Source of the DNA: Acidobacteriota bacterium
Lineage (GTDB): Bacteria; Acidobacteriota; Vicinamibacteria; Vicinamibacterales; SCN-69-37
DNA: 64,000 nucleotides
Direction of reading: 5' to 3'
Assembly (NCBI GenBank): GCA_016716905.1
Contig: JADJUS010000004.1
Coordinates: 434,001-498,000 of the forward strand
The position numbers and the translations under genes were made by a program. Positions 9,155-17,752 of this stretch are shown piece by piece. The notes beneath the pieces were generated by a model. That model had not been told where the DNA came from, searched no databases, and saw nothing but the letters and a program-made list of their open reading frames with translations. Position 1 is the first letter of the stretch. The number at the start of each line of letters is the position of its first letter.

Positions 9155-10021
9155 TTACTGAATCTCTCTGACCAATCGAAAGCCCACAAACGGGCCATCG
9201 GATAACCACCACCGACTCTTCGGCAACTGCGGATCGCGTTCGTTCCAGTACTCGTCCTGCACTGCGCGGCCCGCCGGGCCGATGCCGTCAGGACCATCTC
9301 GAAATGATCCGCCCCGCGTCACGAGCTGGCCATCTTTCGCCATGACCCATTCCGCAGCGTTACCAAACAAATCAAACAGGCCCAGCCGATCTGGCGCCTT
9401 TGTCCCCACCGCGTGGCTGTGTGCGGAAGCATTGTTCCGATGCCACCCCATACCGTCGAGCGCGTCCGGCGTCAGCGCTTCCGGCCCTGCGGCGAGAGCG
9501 GCCACATGTTGCCACTCGGCTTCCGTGGGTAGACGATAAACCCGTCCAGTCTTTTGCGAAAGCCATTTCGTGAAGGCCTCCGCCGCCTGTCGGGTGACGC
9601 TGATCACCGGGAATCCGGCGTGGCCCCAGCCGTAGTCGGGTGCACCGTACGGGTTGGACGGACGCGCCACACCGTCGCTGCCGGCCGGCCGGCCCCCAGG
9701 CGTATCGAGGCCGAGCGCAAAAACGTCGTACATGTCCCAGGTCACTTCGGTTCGGCCGATGTAAAAGGGACCTGCGCTGGCGCCTTTGGGCACCAGGACC
9801 ATGTCGAACGTCACGGTGGTGCCGGCGATGGCCTCGCGATAGTCCTTCTCCTGGGGAGCCGCGGTCAGCGATACGATGGCCAGCGTGGCGACTCCGCAGA
9901 CCAGTGCAAAACGACCTCTGAGGTCGTTTTGGCGCTGCGCCACGCCGGCGAAAGGACCTCTGAGGTCGTTTTGTCTCTGCGGTATCAAAACGACCTCAGA
10001 GGTCTCATTCGTCTGCATCAT
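9155..10021 (-). CDS. Formylglycine-generating-enzyme-like (SUMF1/FGE-sulfatase domain) protein
   Basis: The 288-residue frame carries an FGE-sulfatase fold: FYIGRTEVTWDMYDVFA, PVISVTRQAAEAFTKWLSQ, YRLPTEAEWQ, LFDLFGNAAEWV and TRGGSFRDG. Cys residues needed for copper-dependent FGE catalysis are not seen in the C-terminal part, so it is more likely a non-enzymatic or differently active member. No sulfatase gene is nearby. A signal-like segment (VCGVATLAIVSL) starts about residue 42. Everything before it is encoded by three copies of the dispersed palindrome, so the true start is uncertain; ATG at 10021 or 10018 is the only ATG. It overlaps the divergent ApbE frame head to head. Confidence 0.75.
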   Translation of the reverse strand: MMQTNETSEVVLIPQRQNDLRGPFAGVAQRQNDLRGRFALVCGVATLAIVSLTAAPQEKDYREAIAGTTVTFDMVLVPKGASAGPFYIGRTEVTWDMYDVFALGLDTPGGRPAGSDGVARPSNPYGAPDYGWGHAGFPVISVTRQAAEAFTKWLSQKTGRVYRLPTEAEWQHVAALAAGPEALTPDALDGMGWHRNNASAHSHAVGTKAPDRLGLFDLFGNAAEWVMAKDGQLVTRGGSFRDGPDGIGPAGRAVQDEYWNERDPQLPKSRWWLSDGPFVGFRLVREIQ

Positions 10022-11000
10022 CGCGTCGCTCTTCCTTGCGGCGCCTCAGGCGTCTGTCCGGCCACAAGCTCCCCCTCGATTTGAATATGCGCAGGTCCAC
10101 ATGGGCATGCCTGTGCGAATCGTACTGTACGCCAGGGACGAAGCGGCGGCCATCCGAGCCGCGACCGCCGCGTTTGCGCGCATCGCGTCGCTCGACCGGG
10201 CGATGAGCGACTATCGGCCCGACAGCGAGATCCGCGACCTCTCGCGCCTCTCACCTGCGCCCGTCATCGTCTCCCAGGACGTCTTTCGCGTCGTCGCCCG
10301 CGCGATCGCGATCTCGCGGGACACCGACGGCGCCTTCGACCCCACGGTCGCGCCGCTCGTCGCGCTGTGGCGCGACGCGCGGACGACCGGGCGCCTGCCC
10401 GCACGCGCGGCGATCGACGCCGCGCGTGCGCGGACGGGCTGGCGCCGCGTCGAACTGGACGCGGCGCGGTCGTCGATCCGCCTGCCCGATCCGGGCATGC
10501 GGATCGACCTGGGCGGCATCGCGAAAGGCGACATCCTGCAGGCCGCCCTGACGACGCTGCGCGACGCCGGGGTCGGCGTCGCGCTCGTCGACGCGGGCGG
10601 CGACATCGTGGCGGGCGATGCGCCACCCGGCCAGGCCGGGTGGCGCATCGCGGTGCCCGAAACGACCTCTGAGGTCGTTTTGCCCGTGGGTACACAAAAC
10701 GACCTCAGAGGTCGTTTCGTGTACATCGCCAACGCCGCGCTCGCCACCTCCGGACCCGCCGCCCAGTTCGTCCAGATCGACGGCGTGCGCTACTCGCACG
10801 TCGTCGATCCGCGCACCGGCTGGGCGCTGACGACAAGCGTCACCGCACACGTGATCGCCGCCGATGGCGCCACGGCCGACGCGCTGGCCACGGCGGCCAC
10901 CGTGGCCGGGGCACGCGGCCTTGACGCCATTCGCGCCCGCTTCCCCGAGGCGCGCATTTATCTCGTCGAATCGGTAGGCGGCACCGCCGCAGTGCGATAA
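9876..11000 (+). CDS. ApbE-like FAD:protein FMN transferase (1), with in-frame palindromic repeat
   Basis: ApbE family proteins attach FMN to periplasmic proteins using FAD and magnesium. The frame shows MGMPVRIVLYA, DGAFDPTVAPLVALW, the FAD/Mg motif IDLGGIAKGDI, VDAGGD and SHVVDPRTGW, all expected. A hydrophobic export segment (VCIIASLFLAAPQ) starts near residue 46. Two oddities are seen. First, the start region is made of dispersed palindromes and the only ATG (9876) lies inside the opposing gene, so the real start may be a non-ATG codon. Second, a repeat pair at 10658-10719 is read through in frame just before the ATSG strand, adding about 20 residues in what is normally a surface loop. 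Core motifs remain intact. Confidence 0.82.
   Translation: MASVATPQTSAKRPLRSFWRCATPAKGPLRSFCLCGIKTTSEVSFVCIIASLFLAAPQASVRPQAPPRFEYAQVHMGMPVRIVLYARDEAAAIRAATAAFARIASLDRAMSDYRPDSEIRDLSRLSPAPVIVSQDVFRVVARAIAISRDTDGAFDPTVAPLVALWRDARTTGRLPARAAIDAARARTGWRRVELDAARSSIRLPDPGMRIDLGGIAKGDILQAALTTLRDAGVGVALVDAGGDIVAGDAPPGQAGWRIAVPETTSEVVLPVGTQNDLRGRFVYIANAALATSGPAAQFVQIDGVRYSHVVDPRTGWALTTSVTAHVIAADGATADALATAATVAGARGLDAIRARFPEARIYLVESVGGTAAVR
9907..10004. repeat. Dispersed palindrome locus A: one single palindrome plus one inverted pair
   Basis: Three copies of the palindrome lie here. A complete one spans 9907-9931 with central T. A pair follows with perfect 19-bp arms at 9955-9973 and 9986-10004 and a 12-nt loop. 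Both outer edges of the pair lack the same four outer bases (AACG), so the truncation is mirrored. The group covers the 5' ends of two divergent genes. Confidence 0.9.
10658..10719. repeat. Dispersed palindrome locus B, in frame inside the ApbE gene
   Basis: Perfect 25-bp arms at 10658-10682 and 10695-10719 enclose a 12-nt loop containing GTGGGTAC. The first unit has central T, the second central A. The pair is translated as TTSEVV, a short linker, then NDLRGRF, without disturbing the frame. Confidence 0.95.
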
Positions 11001-11010
11001 CCTCTGCGAC

Positions 11011-11877
11011 ATGAAGAAGGTCTTGATTGCGTGTCTGCTGGCGATGGCCGCCGCCACGCCGCACGCGCAGATGGCTGGGCCGCGATTCGAGTGGATTCAG
11101 CTCTTTAATGGCAAGGACCTGACGGGGTGGACGCCCAAGTTCTCGAAGCACGAGCTTGGGGTCAATCTGCACGACACCTTCCGCGTGGAAGAGGGCCTCC
11201 TGAAAGTGCGGTACGACAAATGGACCGCCTTCGCGGGCGAGTTTGGCCACTTGTTCTACAAGGACGCGTTTTCGTACTACCTGATCGCGGCCGAGTACCG
11301 GTTTGTCGGTGAACAGCTGCCCTCGGCGGGTCCCGGACTTGGATGGGCCGTGCGCAACAACGGCCTGATGTTGCATTCGCAGGCGCCGGCCACGATGGTC
11401 AAGGACCAGGACTTTCCGATTTCTATCGAAGTGCAGCTTCTGGGCGGGCCGGGGAATGGCTCGCTGCGGTCTACCGCGAACCTCTGCACACCAGGCACAC
11501 ATGTCATGATGCGCGGCCAGTTGCGCACGGCGCATTGCACCAACGCCAAGTCCAAGACCTACGATGGCGATCAGTGGGTGCGCGTGGAGGTGCTGGTGCA
11601 GGGCGACGAGGTGATCCGCCACATCATCGAGAACGAGACGGTACTCGATTACGAGAAGCCCCAGATCGGCGGCGGCAACGCATCGCCTACCGACCCGGCG
11701 GTGAAAAAAGATGGCACCGTACTGACCGAAGGGTTCATTGCCATTCAGTCGGAAACCGCGCCCACCGACTTCCGGAAGATCGAACTCGTGAATCTCGAAG
11801 GCTGTGCGGATCCGAAGGCTACGAACTACCGGTCCTACATCATCAAGGCCAACACGGGAATGTGCCTCTACAAGTAA
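11011..11877 (+). CDS. DUF1080 (3-keto-disaccharide hydrolase-like) secreted protein
   Basis: A 288-residue protein with a Sec signal peptide (MKKVLIACLLAMAAATPHAQ) followed by the DUF1080 jelly roll: FNGKDLTGW near residue 31, RNNGLMLHSQ, FPISIEVQLLGG, and a C-terminal FIAIQSETAPTDFRKIELVNL. DUF1080 domains hydrolyse or eliminate 3-keto-glycosides and bind glycans; they commonly sit beside Gfo/Idh/MocA oxidoreductases, as here. The gene follows the ApbE gene after 10 bp. Its TAA stop is the first three bases of an 8-bp tandem array that fills the whole space to the next gene. Likely periplasmic. Confidence 0.88.
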   Translation: MKKVLIACLLAMAAATPHAQMAGPRFEWIQLFNGKDLTGWTPKFSKHELGVNLHDTFRVEEGLLKVRYDKWTAFAGEFGHLFYKDAFSYYLIAAEYRFVGEQLPSAGPGLGWAVRNNGLMLHSQAPATMVKDQDFPISIEVQLLGGPGNGSLRSTANLCTPGTHVMMRGQLRTAHCTNAKSKTYDGDQWVRVEVLVQGDEVIRHIIENETVLDYEKPQIGGGNASPTDPAVKKDGTVLTEGFIAIQSETAPTDFRKIELVNLEGCADPKATNYRSYIIKANTGMCLYK

Positions 11878-11938
11878 CTTGGGAAATTAGGAACTGGGGA
11901 ACTTAGGAACTTGGGAACTTGGGAACTGGGGAACTGAT
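11875..11938. repeat. 8-bp tandem repeat array (GAACTTGG type), eight units
   Basis: Eight consecutive 8-bp units run without gap from the TAA stop of the DUF1080 gene (11875-11877) into the ATG start (11937) of the next oxidoreductase. Units vary between GAACTTGG, GAACTTAG, GAACTGGG and one GAAATTAG. The array therefore is the complete intergenic region and must also hold the ribosome binding site; its GGGG at 11928-11931 is the best candidate. Confidence 0.85.
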
Positions 11939-13043
11939 GGCGGATCGTGTGTTGGGTGTTGGGCTCGTGGGTGTGGGATGGGTGGCGGCGCAGCATCTGC
12001 AGGCGTTCAAAGGGAATTCGCGCACGCGCATCGTCGCCCTGTGTGGACGTGATGAAAGCCGGGCGCGAAAGAAGTTGGCTGATGCGGGCGTCCACGTACC
12101 AGAGGCCAGGTTTACTACCCGCTACCGCGACCTGCTGACCGCTCCAGACATCGACATCATTTCGATCGCCACGCCGAACCATCTCCATGCTGCCCAGGCC
12201 GTGGCTGCGGCGCGCGCCGGCAAGCACCTTCTGCTCGAGAAGCCGACAGGACTCGACCACGCCGAGTTGAAGCAGATTCGTCAGGCGGTCACCCGTTCGG
12301 GCGTGCGCACCATCGTGTCCTTTGAGCTCCACTACAACCCGTACCTCCGCTTCGCGAAATGGCTGCGCGAAGAAGGTTGGCTGGGTCGCCTGGTCTTTGC
12401 GAGATTCCAGTACCTGTCACGCGTGACCGACTGGTATTCCGGCTGGTCGTGGGTACGGACCAACAAAAGCGGCCGCAGCCACTTGCTGGCGGCCGGGTGC
12501 CATGCCGTGGATGCACTCAGATGGTGCACCGGCCTTGAAGTGATGGACGTCTCGGCGTTCCACACGAAGGTGACGCGGGGTTATCAGTGGCCCACATCAA
12601 TTGTCGTGAACCTCACCATGGACTCGGGTCGAAAGACGGCTCCGGTATTGGCCCAATTGACCAGCTCCACCGACCTCCAGTTGCCGTACACTTTTGGGGT
12701 CGAGATGATGGGAGACCGCGCGTCGCTTCGAGACGACTTGATTCTCTGGAACGAGACACCCGTTGATCTGGCCGCCCTGCGCGCGGCCTGCCCGTTTGAC
12801 GATGTGACGTTCGAAGAAGCGAAGACCCAGACCGGCGCGTCAGCCATCAGAATCAAGACAGCGATGCCGGGATCGGCCGACGTAGCGCACCATCCGTTTC
12901 AAGGCGAAATCGACGAACTCGTGGCCTGCATCTTCGAGGATCGCGAGACCCACCTGAATGTCCATGACGCAGAGTTGACGATGCGAGTGTGCCTGGCCGC
13001 AGACCGCTCTGGAGCCCTGCACGGCAGGCCCGTGCGGGTGTAG
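11937..13043 (+). CDS. Gfo/Idh/MocA oxidoreductase (2), without export signal
   Basis: The ATG at 11937 gives a 368-residue protein starting directly with the Rossmann strand [20 protein letters not shown]. The motif [15 protein letters not shown] supplies the conserved Glu-Lys-Pro, and [17 protein letters not shown] plus [13 protein letters not shown] mark the substrate domain. Unlike the three neighbouring family members it has no Tat leader, so it is probably cytoplasmic. The start codon lies in the last unit of an 8-bp tandem array. The downstream TIM-barrel gene begins 19 bp after its stop. Substrate unknown; sugar or inositol by family. Confidence 0.88.
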   Translation: MADRVLGVGLVGVGWVAAQHLQAFKGNSRTRIVALCGRDESRARKKLADAGVHVPEARFTTRYRDLLTAPDIDIISIATPNHLHAAQAVAAARAGKHLLLEKPTGLDHAELKQIRQAVTRSGVRTIVSFELHYNPYLRFAKWLREEGWLGRLVFARFQYLSRVTDWYSGWSWVRTNKSGRSHLLAAGCHAVDALRWCTGLEVMDVSAFHTKVTRGYQWPTSIVVNLTMDSGRKTAPVLAQLTSSTDLQLPYTFGVEMMGDRASLRDDLILWNETPVDLAALRAACPFDDVTFEEAKTQTGASAIRIKTAMPGSADVAHHPFQGEIDELVACIFEDRETHLNVHDAELTMRVCLAADRSGALHGRPVRV

Positions 13044-13062
13044 GGTGTTGAAGGAGCGTGTG

Positions 13063-13995
13063 ATGATCACAAACTGGACCCGGCGACGATTTCTCACCTC
13101 CACTGTGGCCGGCGTAACCGCGCTGCCTGTGGCGCGCGCCCTGGCCTGGGCGCAGGCCCCGCGGCCGGCTCCGCTCTTCAAGATTTCGCTGGCGCAGTGG
13201 TCGCTGCATCGCGAACTGCAGTCGAAGCGGCTCGATCACCTGGACTTCGCAAAGACCGCAAAGCAGGACTTCGGTATCGAAGCCATCGAGTACGTGAACA
13301 GCTTCTTCAAAGACAAGGCGCGCGACGCTGCGTACCTCAAGGAGATGAACACGCGGGCCGCTGGGGAAGGCGTGACCCAGCACCTGATCATGTGCGACGG
13401 CGAAGGCCAGTTGGGTGATCCGGATGCGGCCAAGCGCGGCGTCGCTGTTGAAAATCACCGGAAGTGGGTGGAGGCTGCCAAAACACTGGGGTGCGCCACC
13501 ATTCGGGTGAACGCGGCCAGCGCGGGGAGTTTCGACGAACAGCAGAAGCTGGCGGCCGATGGACTGAGGCGCTTGACGGAAATCGGCGCGTCCATGGACA
13601 TCAATGTGGTGGTTGAAAACCACGGTGGCCTGTCGTCAAACGGGCAATGGCTCGCCGGTGTCATGAAGATGGTGGGCCACCCCCGGTGCGGCACCCTGCC
13701 GGACTTTGGCAATTTCTACGAATACGACCGCTACCAGGGTGTGGCAGACCTCATGCCGTTTGCCAAAGCGGTGTCGGCCAAGACCCACGACTTTGACGAG
13801 GCCGGCAACGATACAAACAAAGACTATCGGCGCCTGATGAAGACCGTGCTCGACGCCGGTTTCCACTCCTGGGTGGGCATCGAGTACGAGGGATCGAAGA
13901 TCCCCGAGCGCGAAGGCATCTCCAGGACGAAGCAGCTACTTGAACGTGTGCGTGACGAGTTCGCCCGCACGAGGATGGGAGTGTTCCATGACTGA
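13063..13995 (+). CDS. Tat-exported TIM-barrel sugar isomerase/epimerase-like protein
   Basis: The ATG at 13063 is preceded by AAGGAG and gives 310 residues beginning with a twin-arginine leader ([17 protein letters not shown]). The rest is a sugar phosphate isomerase/epimerase TIM barrel with [26 protein letters not shown] and WVGIEYEG, which hold the usual Glu, Asp, His and Glu metal ligands. It overlaps the next oxidoreductase gene by 8 bp (start inside stop), so they are translationally coupled. Export together with several oxidoreductases suggests a periplasmic keto-sugar route. The exact reaction cannot be read from sequence. Confidence 0.87.
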   Translation: MITNWTRRRFLTSTVAGVTALPVARALAWAQAPRPAPLFKISLAQWSLHRELQSKRLDHLDFAKTAKQDFGIEAIEYVNSFFKDKARDAAYLKEMNTRAAGEGVTQHLIMCDGEGQLGDPDAAKRGVAVENHRKWVEAAKTLGCATIRVNAASAGSFDEQQKLAADGLRRLTEIGASMDINVVVENHGGLSSNGQWLAGVMKMVGHPRCGTLPDFGNFYEYDRYQGVADLMPFAKAVSAKTHDFDEAGNDTNKDYRRLMKTVLDAGFHSWVGIEYEGSKIPEREGISRTKQLLERVRDEFARTRMGVFHD

Positions 13996-15313
13996 ATCAA
14001 AATCGCGTCGCGACTTTCTCCGTAAGGCCGCGGCCGCCGCGGCATTGGCGTCGGCATTCGGTGAGTCCGCGCGTGGCGCCGGCGACGATCCGGCTGACGA
14101 TTTCGAACCCATTCCGCAGGCGCAGGCCCGTGCGCCGATTGGCGCGGACGGCGTCGTGAACGTCGGCGTTATTGGCACCGGCGGCATGGGCACGGGCCAC
14201 TGCGATGCGCTGGCGCGGTTCGCCGCGGAGTCGAAGGCGATTCGCGTCGCGGCCCTCTGCGACCTGTGCGATCCGCGGGTGCAGAACGCCAAGACGCGGG
14301 TGGACAAAGCGCAGGGCGGCGACGTGCCAACCTACCGGCGCCATGAAGATCTGCTCGCAAGGCCCGACATCCACGGCGTGTTGATTGCGTCGCCGGAACA
14401 CTGGCACGCGCGGTTGGCCGAGGATGCGATCAAGGCCGGCAAGGACGTGTACGTCGAGAAGCCGATGACCATCAACCTCAAGGACGCCCTGCGCCTGAGG
14501 AAAGTGGTCAAAGCCAATCCCGGCGCCATTGTCGTCGTTGGTACGCAGTTCGTGATGACGCCCAGTTACATGGCCGCCGAGACGCTGGTGAAAGAGGGCG
14601 CCATCGGCAAGCCGGTGTGGAGCCAGACCAGCTATTGCCGGAACTCGAAGACGGGCGAGTGGAATTACTATGCGCTTGATCCGGCCTGGAAGCCGGGCGA
14701 GAACCTCGACTGGGAACGCTGGTGCAAACCACTGGGCAAGGCAAAGTGGAGTCCCGAAATCTACGCGCGCTGGCGCCGGTACAAGAAGTATTCGTCGGGC
14801 ATCATCGGCGATCTGCTGGTGCATCACGTCACGCCCACCCTCAAGGCCCTGACGGAAGTGGGCTGGCCGGTGAAGGTGGTGGCCACCGGCGGCCACTACA
14901 TCGACAAGGCGATGGAGAACCCCGACCAGATCAACATCAACGTGGAGTTCGAGCACGACCACTCGATGATGATTGCCGGTTCCACCTGCAATGAACTGGG
15001 CGTGGAGCGGATCATCCGCGGGCACAAGGCCAACCTGTTCGTGGGTGGGCGGAACGCGGTGATTCGTCCTGAGCGCATCTGGGCTGACGAGATCGAAGAA
15101 CGCGAAATTCCACCGCCGCCCGGACCGGTACTCGACCCGCAGGAAGCACTGCGTCGTCACTGGATTGACTGCATCCGCACGCGGCAGGCGCCGCGAAGCG
15201 ATGTGGAGCTGGGTACCAAGGTCATGGTGATCGTTGACCTGGCGCAGCGGTCGTTCTGGGAAGGTGGCGCGTTTGGTTTCGATCCGCGCAGCGGAAAGGT
15301 CAAGCGGCTCTGA
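13988..15313 (+). CDS. Tat-exported Gfo/Idh/MocA oxidoreductase (3)
   Basis: The ATG at 13988 overlaps the previous stop and gives 441 residues with a Tat leader ([20 protein letters not shown]). The Rossmann motif is [17 protein letters not shown]; the conserved lysine is in [16 protein letters not shown]; and the substrate domain has the long [21 protein letters not shown] insert and [16 protein letters not shown] typical of Planctomycete/Acidobacterial dehydrogenases of this kind. It is part of a same-strand series running from 13063 to 17354. Family call firm, substrate unknown. Confidence 0.9.
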   Translation: MTESKSRRDFLRKAAAAAALASAFGESARGAGDDPADDFEPIPQAQARAPIGADGVVNVGVIGTGGMGTGHCDALARFAAESKAIRVAALCDLCDPRVQNAKTRVDKAQGGDVPTYRRHEDLLARPDIHGVLIASPEHWHARLAEDAIKAGKDVYVEKPMTINLKDALRLRKVVKANPGAIVVVGTQFVMTPSYMAAETLVKEGAIGKPVWSQTSYCRNSKTGEWNYYALDPAWKPGENLDWERWCKPLGKAKWSPEIYARWRRYKKYSSGIIGDLLVHHVTPTLKALTEVGWPVKVVATGGHYIDKAMENPDQININVEFEHDHSMMIAGSTCNELGVERIIRGHKANLFVGGRNAVIRPERIWADEIEEREIPPPPGPVLDPQEALRRHWIDCIRTRQAPRSDVELGTKVMVIVDLAQRSFWEGGAFGFDPRSGKVKRL

Positions 15314-15345
15314 CCGATCGCATTCTGCGGCTCGCCACGGCTGCC

Positions 15346-16122
15346 ATGGGCACGCGCTTCGAGTTGGCGATCGTGATGGACGAGGCGCAGCAGTCTGAGG
15401 CTCAGTTGCGCGCCATTGGGGAGCTTGCCCTGCGCGAAATCGACGACTGGCATCAGCGCCTCACGCGCTTCGAGGCCGACAGCTGGCTCTCGCACGTCAA
15501 TCGCACTGCCGCTGACGAGGCCGTGCCGCTGGATGATGAGATGTGCGCATTGTTTGCCGACGCGATCGCGGTATGGCGCGATTCCGATGGCGCATTCGAC
15601 ATCGCGCGAGGTCATGGCGCCGCCATGGTGTTGGATTCAGGCACGCAGACGCTGCGATTCCTGCATGATCGGGTATCTCTCGATTTGGGCGCGATCGGCA
15701 AAGGCCACGCGCTGGATTGCGCCGCGCAGTGTTTGCGGCACCACGGAGTGACGCGCGCGCTCGTGCAGGGCGGCACCAGCAGCGGGATCGTGATGGGCGC
15801 GCCTCCTGTCGGCCGGTCGTGGCGCATCGGCCTCTCGTCCGCATCCGTTTCAGGTGAGATTGCCGATGCAATCGATCTTGCTGATTCGTCCTTCTCGGTG
15901 TCTGATGACGGAAGCCAGGTCCAGGCGCCGGGTGGCAGGCACATCGTGGACCACCGGCCGACGGGCGACGTATGTAGGCGGCACGCGTCTCGACGGGTGG
16001 TTGTCACCGGGCCGTCCGCGCGGTTGACCGACGCCTGGTCCACGGCGCTTGTCGTGTTGGGCGAAGTGCCGCCGGCGTTTCCCAGCGGATACGCTGCACG
16101 TTTTATTGGGAAGGAACGTTGA
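15346..16122 (+). CDS. Divergent ApbE-like protein (2)
   Basis: The 258-residue frame is a second ApbE-fold protein. It shows MGTRFELAIV at the start, FRDSDGAFDIARG-like spacing (WRDSDGAFDIARG), LDLGAIGKGHALD and a C-terminal HIVDHRPTGDV. The usual DAGGD is replaced by VQGGTSSGIVMG and there is no signal peptide, so it may be altered in activity or location. The ATG at 15346 probably trims the first strand; the frame is open upstream to the previous stop with CTG at 15325 or 15310 as possible starts. Its TGA overlaps the next gene's ATG (TGATG), indicating coupling. Identity as ApbE fold is reliable, flavin transfer activity is not. Confidence 0.72.
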   Translation: MGTRFELAIVMDEAQQSEAQLRAIGELALREIDDWHQRLTRFEADSWLSHVNRTAADEAVPLDDEMCALFADAIAVWRDSDGAFDIARGHGAAMVLDSGTQTLRFLHDRVSLDLGAIGKGHALDCAAQCLRHHGVTRALVQGGTSSGIVMGAPPVGRSWRIGLSSASVSGEIADAIDLADSSFSVSDDGSQVQAPGGRHIVDHRPTGDVCRRHASRRVVVTGPSARLTDAWSTALVVLGEVPPAFPSGYAARFIGKER

Positions 16123-17354
16123 TGGCCCGAACTCCTCACGATCGACGAACATTCATCACCCGCACGGTCGGCGCTCTTGGCGGTCTGGCGCTGCTGCCGT
16201 CACCGTCGCTGCTGCTGCCACGCCTGCTGGCCCAGGCGAAGTCTGTGCGGGTCGCGGTGATTGGCACTGGCCGCCAGGGTCGCGCGATCCTCACTGAACT
16301 TCAGAAGATTCCCCAGGTGGAAGTGGCGGCTCTGTGTGACCGTTCGGCGGCGCGGCTCGAGAGTGCACGTGGACGCGCGCCGAAGGCTGCGGTGTTCCAG
16401 GACCACCGTGCGCTCCTCGATGCCTCACCGGACATCACGGCCATCATCGTGGCCACACCCACCCATCTGCATCGCGCCATCGTCGAAGACGCGATTGCCG
16501 CCGGACGGCACGTGTTCTGCGAGTCTCCTCTGGCGTCAACGGTTGAAGACTGCGACGCGATGGCGGCCGCAGCCGCGTCGGTGAAGACCGTGTGCCACGC
16601 CGGGTTCCAGGGCCGGTCCAATCCCACGTATCGCCGCGCGCAGCCGCTGGTGCGATCTGAACTTCGCGATCTTGTGTCGTGGTTCGGGCAATCGCACCGA
16701 AAGACCACGTGGCGTTTTCCGGCTGGTGAGGGCGAGACCGATCAAGCCGCGAACTGGCGACTGGACCCTGCAGTGTCCACTGGCCTCGCCGGCGAAGTTG
16801 GTGCACAGCAGATGGATGTGGCCGCGTGGTGTCGCGGCAGTTACCCGAGCCGGATTACCGGCCGCGGAGGCGTGCGGCTGCACAAGGATGGGCGAACGGT
16901 GGCCGACACCATCGAGGTGGATCTCACGTGGGACGATGGAGTTGGCATGCGGTATCAGGCGACGCTTGCCAATTCACACGGCGGCGCGTTTGAACTCGTG
17001 CATGGCATCAACGGGTCAATCCGTTTCGCGTGGACCCACGCGTGGCTGTTCAAGGAGGCCGACGCACCCACGCAGGGATGGGAGGTGTATGCGACCCGCC
17101 AGCAGGTGATGGATCAGGAAGGCATTGTGCTGATTGCCAACGCCACCCAACTGGCCGAGCAGGGCCAGCTGCAAGCGGGCGCAGGGTTGCCGCATCCATC
17201 GCTGTATTACGCGCTCATGGATTTCCTGAAGAGCGTGACCGAGAGCGCTCCAGTGGCCTGTTCGTTCCAGGACGGGGCGCGGTCGTCCACCGTTGGCATC
17301 CTCGCCAACCGCGCGGTCGTCACCGGCGAAGCCCAGATCCCGGGCAACAAGTAG
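16122..17354 (+). CDS. Tat-exported Gfo/Idh/MocA oxidoreductase (4)
   Basis: ATG at 16122, with AAGGA 7 nt upstream and overlapping the previous stop, gives 410 residues. The leader is DRRTFITRTVGALGGLALL (Tat). The Rossmann motif is VAVIGTGRQGRAIL, and the family lysine position reads HVFCESPLASTVEDC: the usual Glu-Lys-Pro is Glu-Ser-Pro here, so the catalytic lysine is missing. This suggests a changed or lost redox function while the fold is retained (GEVGAQQMDVAAWC, SITGRGG-like strand). It ends the same-strand sugar cluster. Confidence 0.85.
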   Translation: MARTPHDRRTFITRTVGALGGLALLPSPSLLLPRLLAQAKSVRVAVIGTGRQGRAILTELQKIPQVEVAALCDRSAARLESARGRAPKAAVFQDHRALLDASPDITAIIVATPTHLHRAIVEDAIAAGRHVFCESPLASTVEDCDAMAAAAASVKTVCHAGFQGRSNPTYRRAQPLVRSELRDLVSWFGQSHRKTTWRFPAGEGETDQAANWRLDPAVSTGLAGEVGAQQMDVAAWCRGSYPSRITGRGGVRLHKDGRTVADTIEVDLTWDDGVGMRYQATLANSHGGAFELVHGINGSIRFAWTHAWLFKEADAPTQGWEVYATRQQVMDQEGIVLIANATQLAEQGQLQAGAGLPHPSLYYALMDFLKSVTESAPVACSFQDGARSSTVGILANRAVVTGEAQIPGNK

Positions 17355-17387
17355 CCGCGAGCTAACCAACCGCGCCAGCGTTCGTCT

Positions 17388-17412
17388 ATATGTACGGTTA
17401 AATAGTACATAT
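17388..17412. promoter_or_regulatory. Palindrome at PadR gene start (probable autoregulatory operator)
   Basis: ATATGTAC at 17388-17395 and GTACATAT at 17405-17412 form a perfect inverted repeat with a 9-nt A/T-rich spacer. The right arm overlaps the ATG of the PadR gene at 17411. PadR repressors are known to bind ATGT/ACAT inverted repeats, so this is a likely operator; binding is inferred. Confidence 0.65.
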
Positions 17413-17752
17413 GCCCCCACGCAACAGTCTTGGTGAATTGGAACTTGTGGTCCTGATGGCGCTGATGCGTGCTGACGAAGGCGCCCACGGTGCGGCCATT
17501 CGTGAAGAGATCGCCGTCACCACTGGACGGCAGGTCACACCCGGCGCAATTTATCCCACGTTGGACCGCCTTGAGCAACGCGGACTGGTCCGTTCGTACA
17601 TGGGCGAGCCTGTGGCAGCGAGAGGTGGCCGCGCCAAGCGCCATTTTGTGCTCCTCAAACCGGGGTTGGCAGAAGTGCGTCGCGCCTGGCAGCAATACGC
17701 GCGGCTCGCCACAGGTCTGGAGTCGGCCCTCGGCAAAGGACGAGCGCGATGA
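17411..17752 (+). CDS. PadR-family transcriptional regulator (1)
   Basis: A 113-residue PadR protein: winged helix with LELVVLMALMRADEGAHGAAIREEI, TPGAIYPTLDRLEQRGLV and a wing ending GGRAKRHFVL, then a C-terminal dimerisation helix. It overlaps the following permease gene by 4 bp (ATGA). This PadR plus permease pairing recurs at 22.4 and 50.8 kb in this window. A palindrome covers its start codon, suggesting autorepression of the whole module and possibly a very short leader. Confidence 0.92.
   Translation: MPPRNSLGELELVVLMALMRADEGAHGAAIREEIAVTTGRQVTPGAIYPTLDRLEQRGLVRSYMGEPVAARGGRAKRHFVLLKPGLAEVRRAWQQYARLATGLESALGKGRAR

Noticed and set aside
9907..10004. Short CRISPR-like array of three repeats.
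   Set aside because: Spacing is unequal (about 21 and 12 nt), orientation differs among the units, and there are no cas genes in the window.
9155..10021. Sulfatase-maturing enzyme (true FGE).
   Set aside because: No sulfatase is nearby and the paired active-site cysteines are not seen, so only the fold is claimed.
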